Positions 46,149 to 53,863 of a stretch of DNA of 64,000 nucleotides are shown in pieces. The notes beneath the pieces were generated by a model. The model searched no databases, was not told where the DNA came from, and saw only the letters and a program-made list of their open reading frames with translations. The position numbers were made by a program, and so were the translations under genes. The stretch comes from JAHJDR01 sp964609965 (GTDB lineage: Bacteria; UBA10199; JADGCS01), in the NCBI GenBank assembly GCA_964609965.1, contig CAZSTS010000001.1:186001-250000 (forward strand). Direction: 5' to 3'. Every line of letters starts with the position of its first letter. Position 1 is the stretch's first letter.

Positions 46149-46805
46149 CTAATTTGAGTACTGTTTAGTGCTAGAACTCCATGTGAGACTAGATCCATTT
46201 GTGTCCCACCAGCTCTGCCAGGCTGTTTGTGTGGCAGAAACTGTTGTGCTTGTTGTAGCTGTACTGAGATCAAGATCTTGATCTGTGTAATTAGGAAGTG
46301 CTTTCTGTGCCAAAGTCCAAATGGGTTCTTCTGCCGTAAAAGGAAGATATTCGCTTGAAGAAAGTGATGTGATGAGAACTGGAATGGCCTCTGAATAACC
46401 CCAACCTATCAAGATACCCGCTGCCATAGTTTGTAATCTTGTATCAGAATCACTGTTCATAACTTCAAGAAGCGCTACACCATGATCTGTTGCATTTCCT
46501 GTTCCGCCCAATACATAAACTGCAGAATAGCGTGTCATAAAGGTTTCATCACTACCAAGGTAACTCATGGCAATATTGGCAGTTGTTGAGTGTGTGTCTG
46601 TTTTCAATACAAAATAGTTTAATTTTGAAATCGAGTTTGTGACATCAGTATTATCAAATCCTGTGATAGTTTCTGAAGCATCTAATGTTGCTGATCCAGA
46701 ATCTGAAGATCCACCGCTATCATTACAACTCATTGTTGCTACAAGAAATAAAACGCACAGTAGATAAACTGGTATTATCTTAAGATATGATTGCTTATTT
46801 TGCAT
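46149..46805 (-). CDS. lipoprotein with HEAT-like repeats, paralogue of next gene
   Basis: 218 residues from ATG 46805 (GAGGGGG 4-5 nt upstream). Lipobox VATMSC gives Cys about 27. The mature part, after a Ser/Gly linker, has HEAT/armadillo-like helices: SRYSAVYVLGG, LLEVMNSDSDTRLQTMAAGILIGWGYSEAIPVLITSL. The C-terminus WQSWWDTNGSSLTWSS parallels the next gene (WLAWWEDNQEKLIWDD). HEAT proteins usually bind partner proteins, here perhaps the downstream protease. Confidence 0.75.
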   Translation of the reverse strand: MQNKQSYLKIIPVYLLCVLFLVATMSCNDSGGSSDSGSATLDASETITGFDNTDVTNSISKLNYFVLKTDTHSTTANIAMSYLGSDETFMTRYSAVYVLGGTGNATDHGVALLEVMNSDSDTRLQTMAAGILIGWGYSEAIPVLITSLSSSEYLPFTAEEPIWTLAQKALPNYTDQDLDLSTATTSTTVSATQTAWQSWWDTNGSSLTWSSSTKQYSN

Positions 46806-46819
46806 ATACCCCCTCAATT

Positions 46820-47428
46820 CTATTCTGACGTGTCTTCTATTATAACATATTTATTGCTTGTGTCATCCCAGATGAGTTTTTCTTGATTGTCCTCCCACCA
46901 AGCAAGCCAACTATCCTGTGTTACACATGGACTTCTGCTAATACTTAAATCAAAATCAGCACTTGTATAATAAGGCAATGTTTGTCGAGCGACTTCCCAT
47001 AAAGGGTATTGTTCAATGAATGGGTAGTTGGTTTTTGAACATAAGGACTCTACAAGTACTGGGATAGCTTCTTTGTGTCCGTACCCAATGAGGATCCCTG
47101 CTTCAATCGTTTTTAGAACTGGATGGGTTTCTTTTTGAAATACAGATAAAACAACATCTCCAAATTGGTCTGCGTGACTTGTTGTTAATCCAAAAAGTCG
47201 AATGGCTGCAAAACGAGTTGAAAAACTCAGGTCAAAAAAATCAGGTTGCTCCAAATAACCAGCTGCCACAATCAAGGCAGCATCCTTTTGAGAAGGTTCT
47301 GTCACAAAACAGTCTAACCGATTCATTGAGGCTTGACGTTCTTGTGGATCAAATTCTTCAATAGCCGCTCTTGGGTTATCTAAAACTGATCTTGGTTCAG
47401 GTGGTTTTTGAATTTTTGGTGTTCCCAT
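46820..47428 (-). CDS. cytoplasmic HEAT-like paralogue
   Basis: 202 residues from ATG 47428; the frame is open upstream but the segment is not conserved. No signal peptide. Core IEAGILIGYGHKEAIPVLVESL and the tail WLAWWEDNQEKLIWDD match the lipoprotein downstream (IIGWGYSEAIPVLITSL; WQSWWDTN), so the pair arose by duplication, one copy with and one without a lipoprotein signal. A palindrome that may be an operator lies 69-86 nt upstream. Confidence 0.7.
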   Translation of the reverse strand: MGTPKIQKPPEPRSVLDNPRAAIEEFDPQERQASMNRLDCFVTEPSQKDAALIVAAGYLEQPDFFDLSFSTRFAAIRLFGLTTSHADQFGDVVLSVFQKETHPVLKTIEAGILIGYGHKEAIPVLVESLCSKTNYPFIEQYPLWEVARQTLPYYTSADFDLSISRSPCVTQDSWLAWWEDNQEKLIWDDTSNKYVIIEDTSE

Positions 47429-47496
47429 AATCTCTATTATATTCTCGTAACCTATAGTGTAATTGTTGTGAAAAATGATCCCCACATGACAAAAAA

Positions 47497-47514
47497 TGGG
47501 CACAATTGTGTCCA
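47497..47514. promoter_or_regulatory. 18-bp palindrome TGGGCACA-type, probable operator
   Basis: TGGGCACAATTGTGTCCA is a palindrome with one mismatch. A near-identical palindrome occurs at 53806-53825. It lies between divergent genes (start codons 47428 and 47699). Confidence 0.6.
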
Positions 47515-47655
47515 GGATCATCTTCTATTTTTTTCTCAATTTGAAAATAATCGATGTTTTATTATCAAAATTTGACTCTCAAAATCTCGCTCTCTTCGCC
47601 ATCATCTCTAACCATATATAATTACATGTCTTTATTAAACAGAATTCCAAGTGCC

Positions 47656-47672
47656 TTGGTATTGATTTTGCA
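47656..47672 (+). promoter_or_regulatory. sigma-54-like -24/-12 promoter
   Basis: TTGGTATTGATTTTGCA has GG (47658-47659), 10 nt, and GC (47670-47671), the required -24/-12 geometry, with TTGG and TTTTGC at the two elements. The start would be near 47683, 16 nt before the secreted-protein ATG. The CAC part of the consensus is missing, so this is tentative. Confidence 0.4.
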
Positions 47673-47698
47673 TATTAGACCAGGAACCGGAGGCATAT

Positions 47699-48454
47699 AT
47701 GAAGAAAACAACTTTCACACTTTTAATTACCCTATCCCTAATATTACTTCCACTAAGCCTAGCCCGTGCGTTAGATTTTCATTCCCTTGAGTATGCTAAA
47801 GACAAAAATATCCCTCTCAAGCCAGGTATTTGTGGATTACTCAGTACTCAAGTGCCTATTGTCGAAGATTTAAAAGTTGCTGTGGAAGGACATAAGACAG
47901 CTCTCTGTAATACAAACCTTGAATGTGCTACAGCAACAACTTACTTTGACTATGTTGCTCAAGCAGAAACTAAGGTACATTTTCTAAACGCCCGTGAGTG
48001 TGGCGTACCTTTTTTGCATAAAAAAATAACAGAACTAGAGCCTGTTAATAGCCAAAACGAATCTGATAATAGCATGTCCGTTGATGAGTTCAGCAAAGAA
48101 AAGATTCCAGCAAAAATAGATATTTTAAAGAAAGCAACTAGTACAATCCTTAATCCAGATGTCCTAAAAAACACCTTATGTAATAGCCTGCTTGAGAATG
48201 AGAAAGACACTTTAGAAACAATCTATGATAGTTTCTCATCAGTTAATACAAGTGGTATGGATGAAAATGCCATGGGATTAACATACAATTACTGTACAGC
48301 TATTTACAAAGCTAAGGATCAAGCCTCTGATTTGTACGATGATTTGTGCAATACAGATGGTTTGGATAACTTGGAAGATATGGTCACAGATTGCGATAAG
48401 TTCAAAAACGATCCTAATTCCGGCTATTACTATGGTGGTGATGGTGCCTGGTAG
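47699..48454 (+). CDS. secreted Cys-rich protein, paralogue A
   Basis: 251 residues. Signal peptide ends near SLARA (about 25); GGAGG precedes the ATG. Mature protein has about ten Cys. Shared with paralogue B are PIVEDLKVAVEGHKTALC, an internal Y-V-A-K-LN-CG[VI]P block, and a later NYC. Clearly related to the next two genes but no known family recognised. The disulfide-rich, exported form suggests an extracellular or periplasmic role. First of three tandem paralogues. Confidence 0.75.
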   Translation: MKKTTFTLLITLSLILLPLSLARALDFHSLEYAKDKNIPLKPGICGLLSTQVPIVEDLKVAVEGHKTALCNTNLECATATTYFDYVAQAETKVHFLNARECGVPFLHKKITELEPVNSQNESDNSMSVDEFSKEKIPAKIDILKKATSTILNPDVLKNTLCNSLLENEKDTLETIYDSFSSVNTSGMDENAMGLTYNYCTAIYKAKDQASDLYDDLCNTDGLDNLEDMVTDCDKFKNDPNSGYYYGGDGAW

Positions 48455-48484
48455 TAAGCTTGCAAATTTATAAAGGGTAGAAAT

Positions 48485-49132
48485 ATGAAAACATCAACAA
48501 TGAGACTATGTGCATTTGTTTTATTTATTTTTCTATTGAGCTTGCTGACACTGCAAGCAAAGGCATGGGACTTCAATATTCAAGAAGTCGTTAAAAATAC
48601 AAAGCTAGACTTATGTACAACAATTGGCAATCAGATTCCTGTTGTTGAAGATTTAAAGATCGCTGCTTCGTCACACAAAGGCATTATCTGCAAAGCAGAC
48701 CCAGAACTCAAAAACGCATGTAATGAAGCAACACGTTATTATAATAATGTTACATTTGCTTTAGCTAAAGCTAAACTGCTAAATACGAAACAATGTGGGA
48801 TACCCTTATCATTAGAAACCGCGCTAGCTAGTAATATCCAAAAAAATGAATCCAAGATACAGCTATATATACCTACTTTGAATGAGGATTCTATTCAAAA
48901 TCTATTATGTCAAGAAAGCGTGCTTAGGAGCGAAAAAAATTCTATATTAAGAATAAGAGATACTTTTCCAAATATTGACATTTCTTCTCTGGATCAAAAT
49001 GCAAAGGCTATTCTCTTTAACTATTGTGAACACATTAACGGAGCAAAATTTAACATCTCTGACTTAGGCACCTCTCTTTACTGTTTTGGTATTGATGCAG
49101 AAGCTCGCTATAGTTGTGATATGTTTGAATAG
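48485..49132 (+). CDS. secreted Cys-rich protein, paralogue B
   Basis: 215 residues. Signal peptide MKTSTMRLCAFVLFIFLLSL ... AKA, almost the same as that of paralogue C. Mature part: PVVEDLKIAASSHKGIIC matches A, then ATRYYNNV, AKAKLLNTKQCGIPL and NYCEHINGAKF. Spaced 30 nt after A, with AAAGGG before the ATG. Unknown function. Confidence 0.75.
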   Translation: MKTSTMRLCAFVLFIFLLSLLTLQAKAWDFNIQEVVKNTKLDLCTTIGNQIPVVEDLKIAASSHKGIICKADPELKNACNEATRYYNNVTFALAKAKLLNTKQCGIPLSLETALASNIQKNESKIQLYIPTLNEDSIQNLLCQESVLRSEKNSILRIRDTFPNIDISSLDQNAKAILFNYCEHINGAKFNISDLGTSLYCFGIDAEARYSCDMFE

Positions 49133-49200
49133 GGATCCTGATTACTATTATGAAAGTGCTAGTAATTAAGCCTTTTTACACTATTTAAATGGAGTCAAAT

Positions 49201-49893
49201 ATGAAAACAGCAACAATAAGACTATCAGTATTTGTTCTATTTATTTTTCTATTGAGCTTGCTGACAATTAAAGCACAGGGATTTGATTTGAGGAACGATA
49301 AGCCACAAAGCGATCCTGGAATTTCCAAAATATGTACTGGCATTAGCGACGACATATCGGAATTGACCACACTTATTTCTAAAACTTTAGATCATAAAAC
49401 AAGCATCTGCTCCATAAGTGAATCTGATTTTTGTGAGGAATGCAGAGACTATCATCAACAATTGGTAGATTCCTTAGGTCGTGCTCATTCATTAAATCAT
49501 GATCTCTGTGGTGGTAACGCCCTCAACCCAACAGCAGTGGTAATAGATCCAAACATTACTGACAAAAAGCATGATTACGAAGATGGAGACATCTATTCCA
49601 TAGATGACCAAGCAATAACAGTTCGTGATCCTAAAATGACCAGCTCATTAATATGTAACCAAGTTCGGAACTTTGAAAGAATTACAATTGATGATATTTT
49701 CGATGAAGCTCAATACTACTATGATTATTTAAAATTCTACCAATCTGGAGATTACTGTGAAACAGCCTATTATTATTACCAATCAATAGCAAAGGCCTAC
49801 AATACGGCTATCACCTTGTTAGAAGATGATTGCATTAACGGCCCTCTATCGAAAAAGGATATGATTCGAATGAATTGTCCTATTGGCTTATGA
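49201..49893 (+). CDS. secreted Cys-rich protein, paralogue C
   Basis: 230 residues from ATG 49201 (GGAG 6 nt upstream). Signal MKTATIRLSVFVLFIFLLSL, nearly identical to B at DNA level, but the mature part is much more divergent: HKTSICSIS, CEECRDYHQQLVDSLGRAHSLNHDLCGG keeps only the Cys frame. Acidic and Tyr-rich end (AQYYYDYLKFY; AYYYYQSIAKAY). Convergent with glnA. Unknown function. Confidence 0.73.
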   Translation: MKTATIRLSVFVLFIFLLSLLTIKAQGFDLRNDKPQSDPGISKICTGISDDISELTTLISKTLDHKTSICSISESDFCEECRDYHQQLVDSLGRAHSLNHDLCGGNALNPTAVVIDPNITDKKHDYEDGDIYSIDDQAITVRDPKMTSSLICNQVRNFERITIDDIFDEAQYYYDYLKFYQSGDYCETAYYYYQSIAKAYNTAITLLEDDCINGPLSKKDMIRMNCPIGL

Positions 49894-49944
49894 TTTACTC
49901 TTTTCCATCGACATACAATCTACAATTCACTATCCATCGAAGAT

Positions 49945-49962
49945 CCTGAGCACAGTCGAAGG
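49945..49962. repeat. dispersed repeat CCTGAGC...GTCGAAGG
   Basis: CCTGAGCACAGTCGAAGG beside the glnA stop is related to the common dispersed repeat and to 13069-13089. It lies between convergent genes. Confidence 0.6.
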
Positions 49963-49963
49963 A

Positions 49964-51379
49964 CTATATATCATAATACAAAAAGAACTCAGTAGCAGTA
50001 GGACGTAGTCTTGTTTCTTTGATTTCGTAATCCATTTTATAATCAATCCACGCCTTCACAAGATCTTCTGTAAAAACATCTCCCACAAGGAGAAATTCAC
50101 GATCTTTTTTGAGCGCTTCGAGAGATTCATCTAAAGAAGCTGGGATCGAGGGGATGTTTGAAAGCTCTTGAGGACTGAGTCCATAGATGTTCTTATCCAA
50201 TGGTTTTCCAGGATCGATTTTATTTTGTATTCCATCTAAACCAGCCAAGAGAATAGCTGCAAAAGCCAGATACGTGTTACACGAAGGGTCAGGAGTTCTA
50301 AACTCAATTCGCTTTGCCTTTGGTGAAGATGAATACATAGGAATACGAAGTGCGGCTGAACGATTCCTGGATGAATAAGCAAGCTTGATTGGAGCCTCAT
50401 AACCAGGCACTAATCTTTTATAGGAATTTGTTGTAGGATTGGTAAACGCCACTAAGGCAGATGCATGTTTGAGAATCCCACCAAGAAAGTAAAGTCCCAT
50501 CTCAGAAATGCCAGCGTATTGATCACCAGCAAATAAAGGTTTTCCTGCCTTCCACAAAGAAACGTGCGTGTGCATGCCTGAACCATTATCGCCATAGATT
50601 GGTTTTGGCATGAAAGTGACTGTCTTGCCATGACGTCGTGCTACGTTTTTGATCACGTACTTAAACCACATCATCTTATCAGCCATGTTTCGAAGTGAAT
50701 CATAGCGTAAATCGATTTCAGCTTGTCCAGCAGTCCCTACCTCGTGATGATGGCACTCTACGGGAAAACCTAAGTTTTCGAGCTCTAGAGACATCTCAGT
50801 TCTGATATTCTGATGTTGATCAGAAGGAGCACAGGGAAAGTAACCTGCTTTATGTCTGATCTTATGTCCTAGGTTTTGGCTATTTTCATGACGACCTGTA
50901 TTCCATTCTGCTTCTACAGAATCTACTTCGTAAAAACTGCTGAACTCATTATGTTCATAACGAACATGATCAAAAATAAAAAATTCAGCCTCAGCTGCAA
51001 AAAAAGCAGTGTCAGCTAGCCCTGTTGATTTAAGATATTCTTCTGCCTTTTTTGCCACTGCCCGTGGATCGCGATCATAAGGAAGACGCGTAATAGGATC
51101 GACAATGTTACAGGTGATAGAAATCGTAGGCCCTTCGCAAAAAGGATCGAGTTTAGCAGTTGTGGGATCCGGTTGCACAAGCATGTCTGACTCGTGGATA
51201 GTTTTCCAACCACGAATAGACGAACCATCAAAGCCTATTCCATCTTCAAAGAGGCTCTCATTCATTTCCGCAACAGGGATAGAAAAATGTTGCCAGGTTC
51301 CAATGAGGTCTGTGAACTTAAAATCGACAATTTTAGCTTTTTTTTCTTTAACAAAGTTTATTACTTCTTTGGGCGTCAT
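49964..51379 (-). CDS. glnA: glutamine synthetase type I
   Basis: 471 residues, GS-I length. Motifs: GIGFDGSSIRGW, EAEFFIFD, NGSGMHTHVSLWK (catalytic loop), RNRSAALRIPMY and EFRTPDPSCN. The adenylylation Tyr region reads DKNIYGLSPQE, so control by adenylylation is possible. It joins ammonia to glutamate. Ribosome site AAGGAG before ATG 51379. A sigma-54 promoter and an activator gene lie upstream, consistent with nitrogen control. The leader contains a 13-bp tandem array that runs into the assembly gap. Confidence 0.97.
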   Translation of the reverse strand: MTPKEVINFVKEKKAKIVDFKFTDLIGTWQHFSIPVAEMNESLFEDGIGFDGSSIRGWKTIHESDMLVQPDPTTAKLDPFCEGPTISITCNIVDPITRLPYDRDPRAVAKKAEEYLKSTGLADTAFFAAEAEFFIFDHVRYEHNEFSSFYEVDSVEAEWNTGRHENSQNLGHKIRHKAGYFPCAPSDQHQNIRTEMSLELENLGFPVECHHHEVGTAGQAEIDLRYDSLRNMADKMMWFKYVIKNVARRHGKTVTFMPKPIYGDNGSGMHTHVSLWKAGKPLFAGDQYAGISEMGLYFLGGILKHASALVAFTNPTTNSYKRLVPGYEAPIKLAYSSRNRSAALRIPMYSSSPKAKRIEFRTPDPSCNTYLAFAAILLAGLDGIQNKIDPGKPLDKNIYGLSPQELSNIPSIPASLDESLEALKKDREFLLVGDVFTEDLVKAWIDYKMDYEIKETRLRPTATEFFLYYDI

Positions 51380-51389
51380 GTCTTCTCCT

Positions 51390-51556
51390 TCTATTAACTC
51401 ATTCTATTAACTCATTCTATTAACTCATTCTATTAACTCATTCTATTAACTCATTCNNNNNNNNNNNNNNNNNNNNNNNNNNNNNNNNNNNNNNNNNNNN
51501 NNNNNNNNNNNNNNNNNNNNNNNNNNNNNNNNNNNNNNNNNNNNNNNNNNNNNNNN
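51390..51556. repeat. 13-bp tandem repeat, then assembly gap of 100 N
   Basis: Unit TCTATTAACTCAT is repeated five times perfectly from 51390 to 51454. The sequence then becomes 100 N (51457-51556). After the gap the text TCATTCTA continues the same unit, so the gap lies inside or at the end of the array. The true copy number is unknown. It is in the leader of glnA. Confidence 0.9.
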
Positions 51557-51565
51557 TCATTCTAA

Positions 51566-51581
51566 AGCAATTTCAGTGCCA
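51566..51581 (-). promoter_or_regulatory. sigma-54 promoter of glnA
   Basis: Minus strand TGGCACTGAAATTGCT: GG and GC separated by 10 nt, an almost exact match to TGGCAC-N5-TTGCW. Transcription would start near 51555, just inside the N run, and pass through the tandem array to glnA. Confidence 0.8.
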
Positions 51582-51650
51582 ACTCGAAATATATAATACA
51601 TAATAAATTCAACAAGATAAATACTCATCAATGCTTGATATGGCACATAT

Positions 51651-51679
51651 TGACACATATCTGTGTCAGATTGTGTCAA
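51651..51679. promoter_or_regulatory. inverted repeats, probable activator (UAS) sites
   Basis: TGACACA (51651-51657) and TGTGTCA (51662-51668) form a 7-bp inverted repeat; a second TTGTGTCAA follows at 51671-51679 and pairs with TTGACACA. They lie 70-115 nt upstream of the glnA -24/-12 promoter, where enhancer sites of sigma-54 activators are found. Confidence 0.65.
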
Positions 51680-51703
51680 CTGTCTCACTATTGTATCATG
51701 ATA

Positions 51704-53449
51704 TTACATTGTTGGTTGAGATTCAATAGGGATATTGAATGCCTTTATCTTTCTGTACAATGTAGACCTACTCATACCCAAGAGCTTGGCAGCTTTGGTC
51801 TTGTTCCCATGTGTCTCTTCAATCACCCTGACTATCCTTTGGGCAGGGGAAAGTTTGTTCTCAGGGTTAAATTCATAATCTTTTGATTGAGCTGTCATTT
51901 CTTTAAGCGGCAAATCAGCTGTATTAATTATCGCTCCCTGACACCTTAAAACCGAAATACTAATAACACCTTCAAGTTCTCTCACGTTTCCGTTCCAATA
52001 ATGTGTGACAAGTATTTGCATGGCGTCATTGCTCACGTGTTGAATTTCTTTGCCCTGCTCTTTTGCGTGTTTTTTTATAAACCATGCTGTGAGTAAGGGA
52101 ATGTCTTCACGTCGTTCGCGAAGAGGTGGAAGATAAATCGTTGCCACACGTATACGGTACAAGAGATCTAATCTGAACTTTCCTTTTTTTACCTCGTCAT
52201 CCAAGTCATGTTGCGAAGCAGCTATGATACGGACATTAAGTTTTCGTGTGATGTTTTCACCAATACGCATGATTTCTTTTTCTTGTAAAAATCTTAAGAG
52301 CTGAGTTTGAACGGATATTGGCATGTCACCAATCTCATCAAGAAAGAGTGTGCCTCCATCAGCCACTTCTAAAAAGCCTTTATGGTCTTCGATAGCACCT
52401 GTAAATGATCCCTTTTTATGACCAAAAAGTTGGCTGCCCAAAAGTGAATCTGTTACAAGTCCTGCACAATTCACTGCAATAAAGGGCTTTGCTTTTCTGG
52501 GACTTGCGTTATGGATCGCATGTGCCACAACCTCTTTACCAGTGCCAGTTTCCCCTTGAATAAGAACAGCAAGATCAGCTGGTGCTAGCTCAGAAATTTG
52601 CTGATAAACTCTTTGCATGGACTGGCTATTCCCTACAATTCCTTTATGAGGTGTTTTATCTCGTAAAAGTTGTCTGAGACGATGGACTTCAGTGACATCG
52701 TGAAAAAATAGTATTTTCTTTTTAGGTTCATGGGGGTGATCTTTGATTTCGAGATCAATCCATTGTTGTCCTTGTTTTGAAACAATATGAATAAGAGTTT
52801 TTCCTCGTGCTTTTGGAGCAAGCTCGAGCATTTGATTCACGTGCTCAAGTTCATCATGTGAAAGCGAAATCACATCTTGCCAATTCTGACCTAGGCAATC
52901 TTCTTCATTTATCTGAAGAAGCTTGATGGCTGAATAGCTCAAAAATGTGAGCCGTCCTTTATGATCTGTAATAGCACTCCCTTGACTCATTTGATTGAGA
53001 ATTGACACCAAGTTATCTTGGCTTTCTTGAAGCTGAACAATCATCTGCGTGAGTTTGTCTTCGGCCACTTTTCGTTTTGTGATGTTTCGCACAAGGACCC
53101 TAACGTTCTCTTCACTTGAGGCAATAAAGCGGGCTTCAAAATCTAGGAGAACATGATTGATGACTTGTTTGTATTCACAAACCTGTAGATGTTTGGTCTC
53201 GAGGGCTTTGTTGATGTAGTAAAGATATTGATCAGCCAATTCTTCAGAGAAGATATCACTCACATTAGAACCAATGATTTCGAGAATAGGTGCTAAAAGA
53301 TCTTGGTCTGCCCCTGCTTTACAATCCAAGAAATCACCGTTTTTTGATATTTTAAAGACTGTGTCTGGAATGAGATTAAGGATAGCCACTAGCGTGTTTT
53401 CGGAAACATGAAGGCGATCTTTCAGTTTTTGAACATTATCATCAGTCAC
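51704..53449 (-). CDS. sigma-54-dependent transcription activator with two PAS domains
   Basis: 581 residues. Two PAS-like domains (about 15-125 and 140-255) joined by a coiled segment; no response-regulator receiver domain. AAA+ domain (about 270-500): Walker A GETGTGKE, the sigma-54 contact loop GSFTGA (GAFTGA type with Ser), FLDEIGDM, and RLDLLYRIRV. A Fis-type HTH ends it (NKTKAAKLLGMSRSTLYRKI). Its position next to glnA's sigma-54 promoter and UAS sites suggests it regulates glnA. Signal sensed by PAS is unknown. Confidence 0.92.
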   Translation of the reverse strand: MTDDNVQKLKDRLHVSENTLVAILNLIPDTVFKISKNGDFLDCKAGADQDLLAPILEIIGSNVSDIFSEELADQYLYYINKALETKHLQVCEYKQVINHVLLDFEARFIASSEENVRVLVRNITKRKVAEDKLTQMIVQLQESQDNLVSILNQMSQGSAITDHKGRLTFLSYSAIKLLQINEEDCLGQNWQDVISLSHDELEHVNQMLELAPKARGKTLIHIVSKQGQQWIDLEIKDHPHEPKKKILFFHDVTEVHRLRQLLRDKTPHKGIVGNSQSMQRVYQQISELAPADLAVLIQGETGTGKEVVAHAIHNASPRKAKPFIAVNCAGLVTDSLLGSQLFGHKKGSFTGAIEDHKGFLEVADGGTLFLDEIGDMPISVQTQLLRFLQEKEIMRIGENITRKLNVRIIAASQHDLDDEVKKGKFRLDLLYRIRVATIYLPPLRERREDIPLLTAWFIKKHAKEQGKEIQHVSNDAMQILVTHYWNGNVRELEGVISISVLRCQGAIINTADLPLKEMTAQSKDYEFNPENKLSPAQRIVRVIEETHGNKTKAAKLLGMSRSTLYRKIKAFNIPIESQPTM

Positions 53450-53530
53450 CTAGGCTTTATTTGATGAATTTGATGAAGTTGCAAGGGATATTTCTTTTAT
53501 GGACTTGCGTAGAAGAGCTCTCATTACGCA

Positions 53531-53728
53531 TTATTGGCGCTTACCTTTCATAGCCTTGCTTTGGTAAGTCTTATTTTCAATATCTCGGTTTGAATCTACA
53601 ATCATTTCTTCTGTTGGTTTGGGATTTTTTTCCATTGTTAGAACAGGCTTATAAAGCTGAATGGCTGTATAGGTAATTGCCATAACCACAAATGCTAGAA
53701 GTACAATTAAAAAAGGTAATCTCTTCAT
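53531..53728 (-). CDS. small single-membrane-helix protein
   Basis: 65 residues from ATG 53728 with a strong AAGGAG 8 nt upstream. Helix FLIVLLAFVVMAITYTAIQLY (about 5-25) and a charged C-terminal tail (KPTEEMIVDSNRDIENKTYQ). Too short to assign; a frame open upstream from 53815 lacks a ribosome site. It follows a TGGGCACA palindrome by 78 nt. Confidence 0.65.
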   Translation of the reverse strand: MKRLPFLIVLLAFVVMAITYTAIQLYKPVLTMEKNPKPTEEMIVDSNRDIENKTYQSKAMKGKRQ

Positions 53729-53805
53729 AGTATATCTCCTTTCAATATAAGATATACTTTTCTTCTCGCAAGATTTCACTTCTTGTTGTGTTTTGTAATG
53801 ATATT

Positions 53806-53825
53806 TTGGGCACAAATGTGCCCAA
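53806..53825. promoter_or_regulatory. 20-bp palindrome TTGGGCACA-type, probable operator
   Basis: TTGGGCACAAATGTGCCCAA is a palindrome with 9-bp arms. It differs little from the site at 47497-47514. It lies 78-97 nt upstream of the small membrane protein and about 40 nt beyond the 3' end of the next gene. Confidence 0.65.
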
Positions 53826-53863
53826 GGAAGTAACGTTTTGACTCTCCACCTATTCCTTATTCA

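Noticed and set aside
47497..47514. The palindromes TGGGCACA... read as -24/-12 promoters
   Set aside because: GG-N10-GC spacing can be forced, but the -12 reads TTGTGC, not TTGC, and symmetry explains the match better.
51390..51456. CRISPR array at the 13-bp repeats
   Set aside because: The units are directly adjacent with no spacers and are too short.
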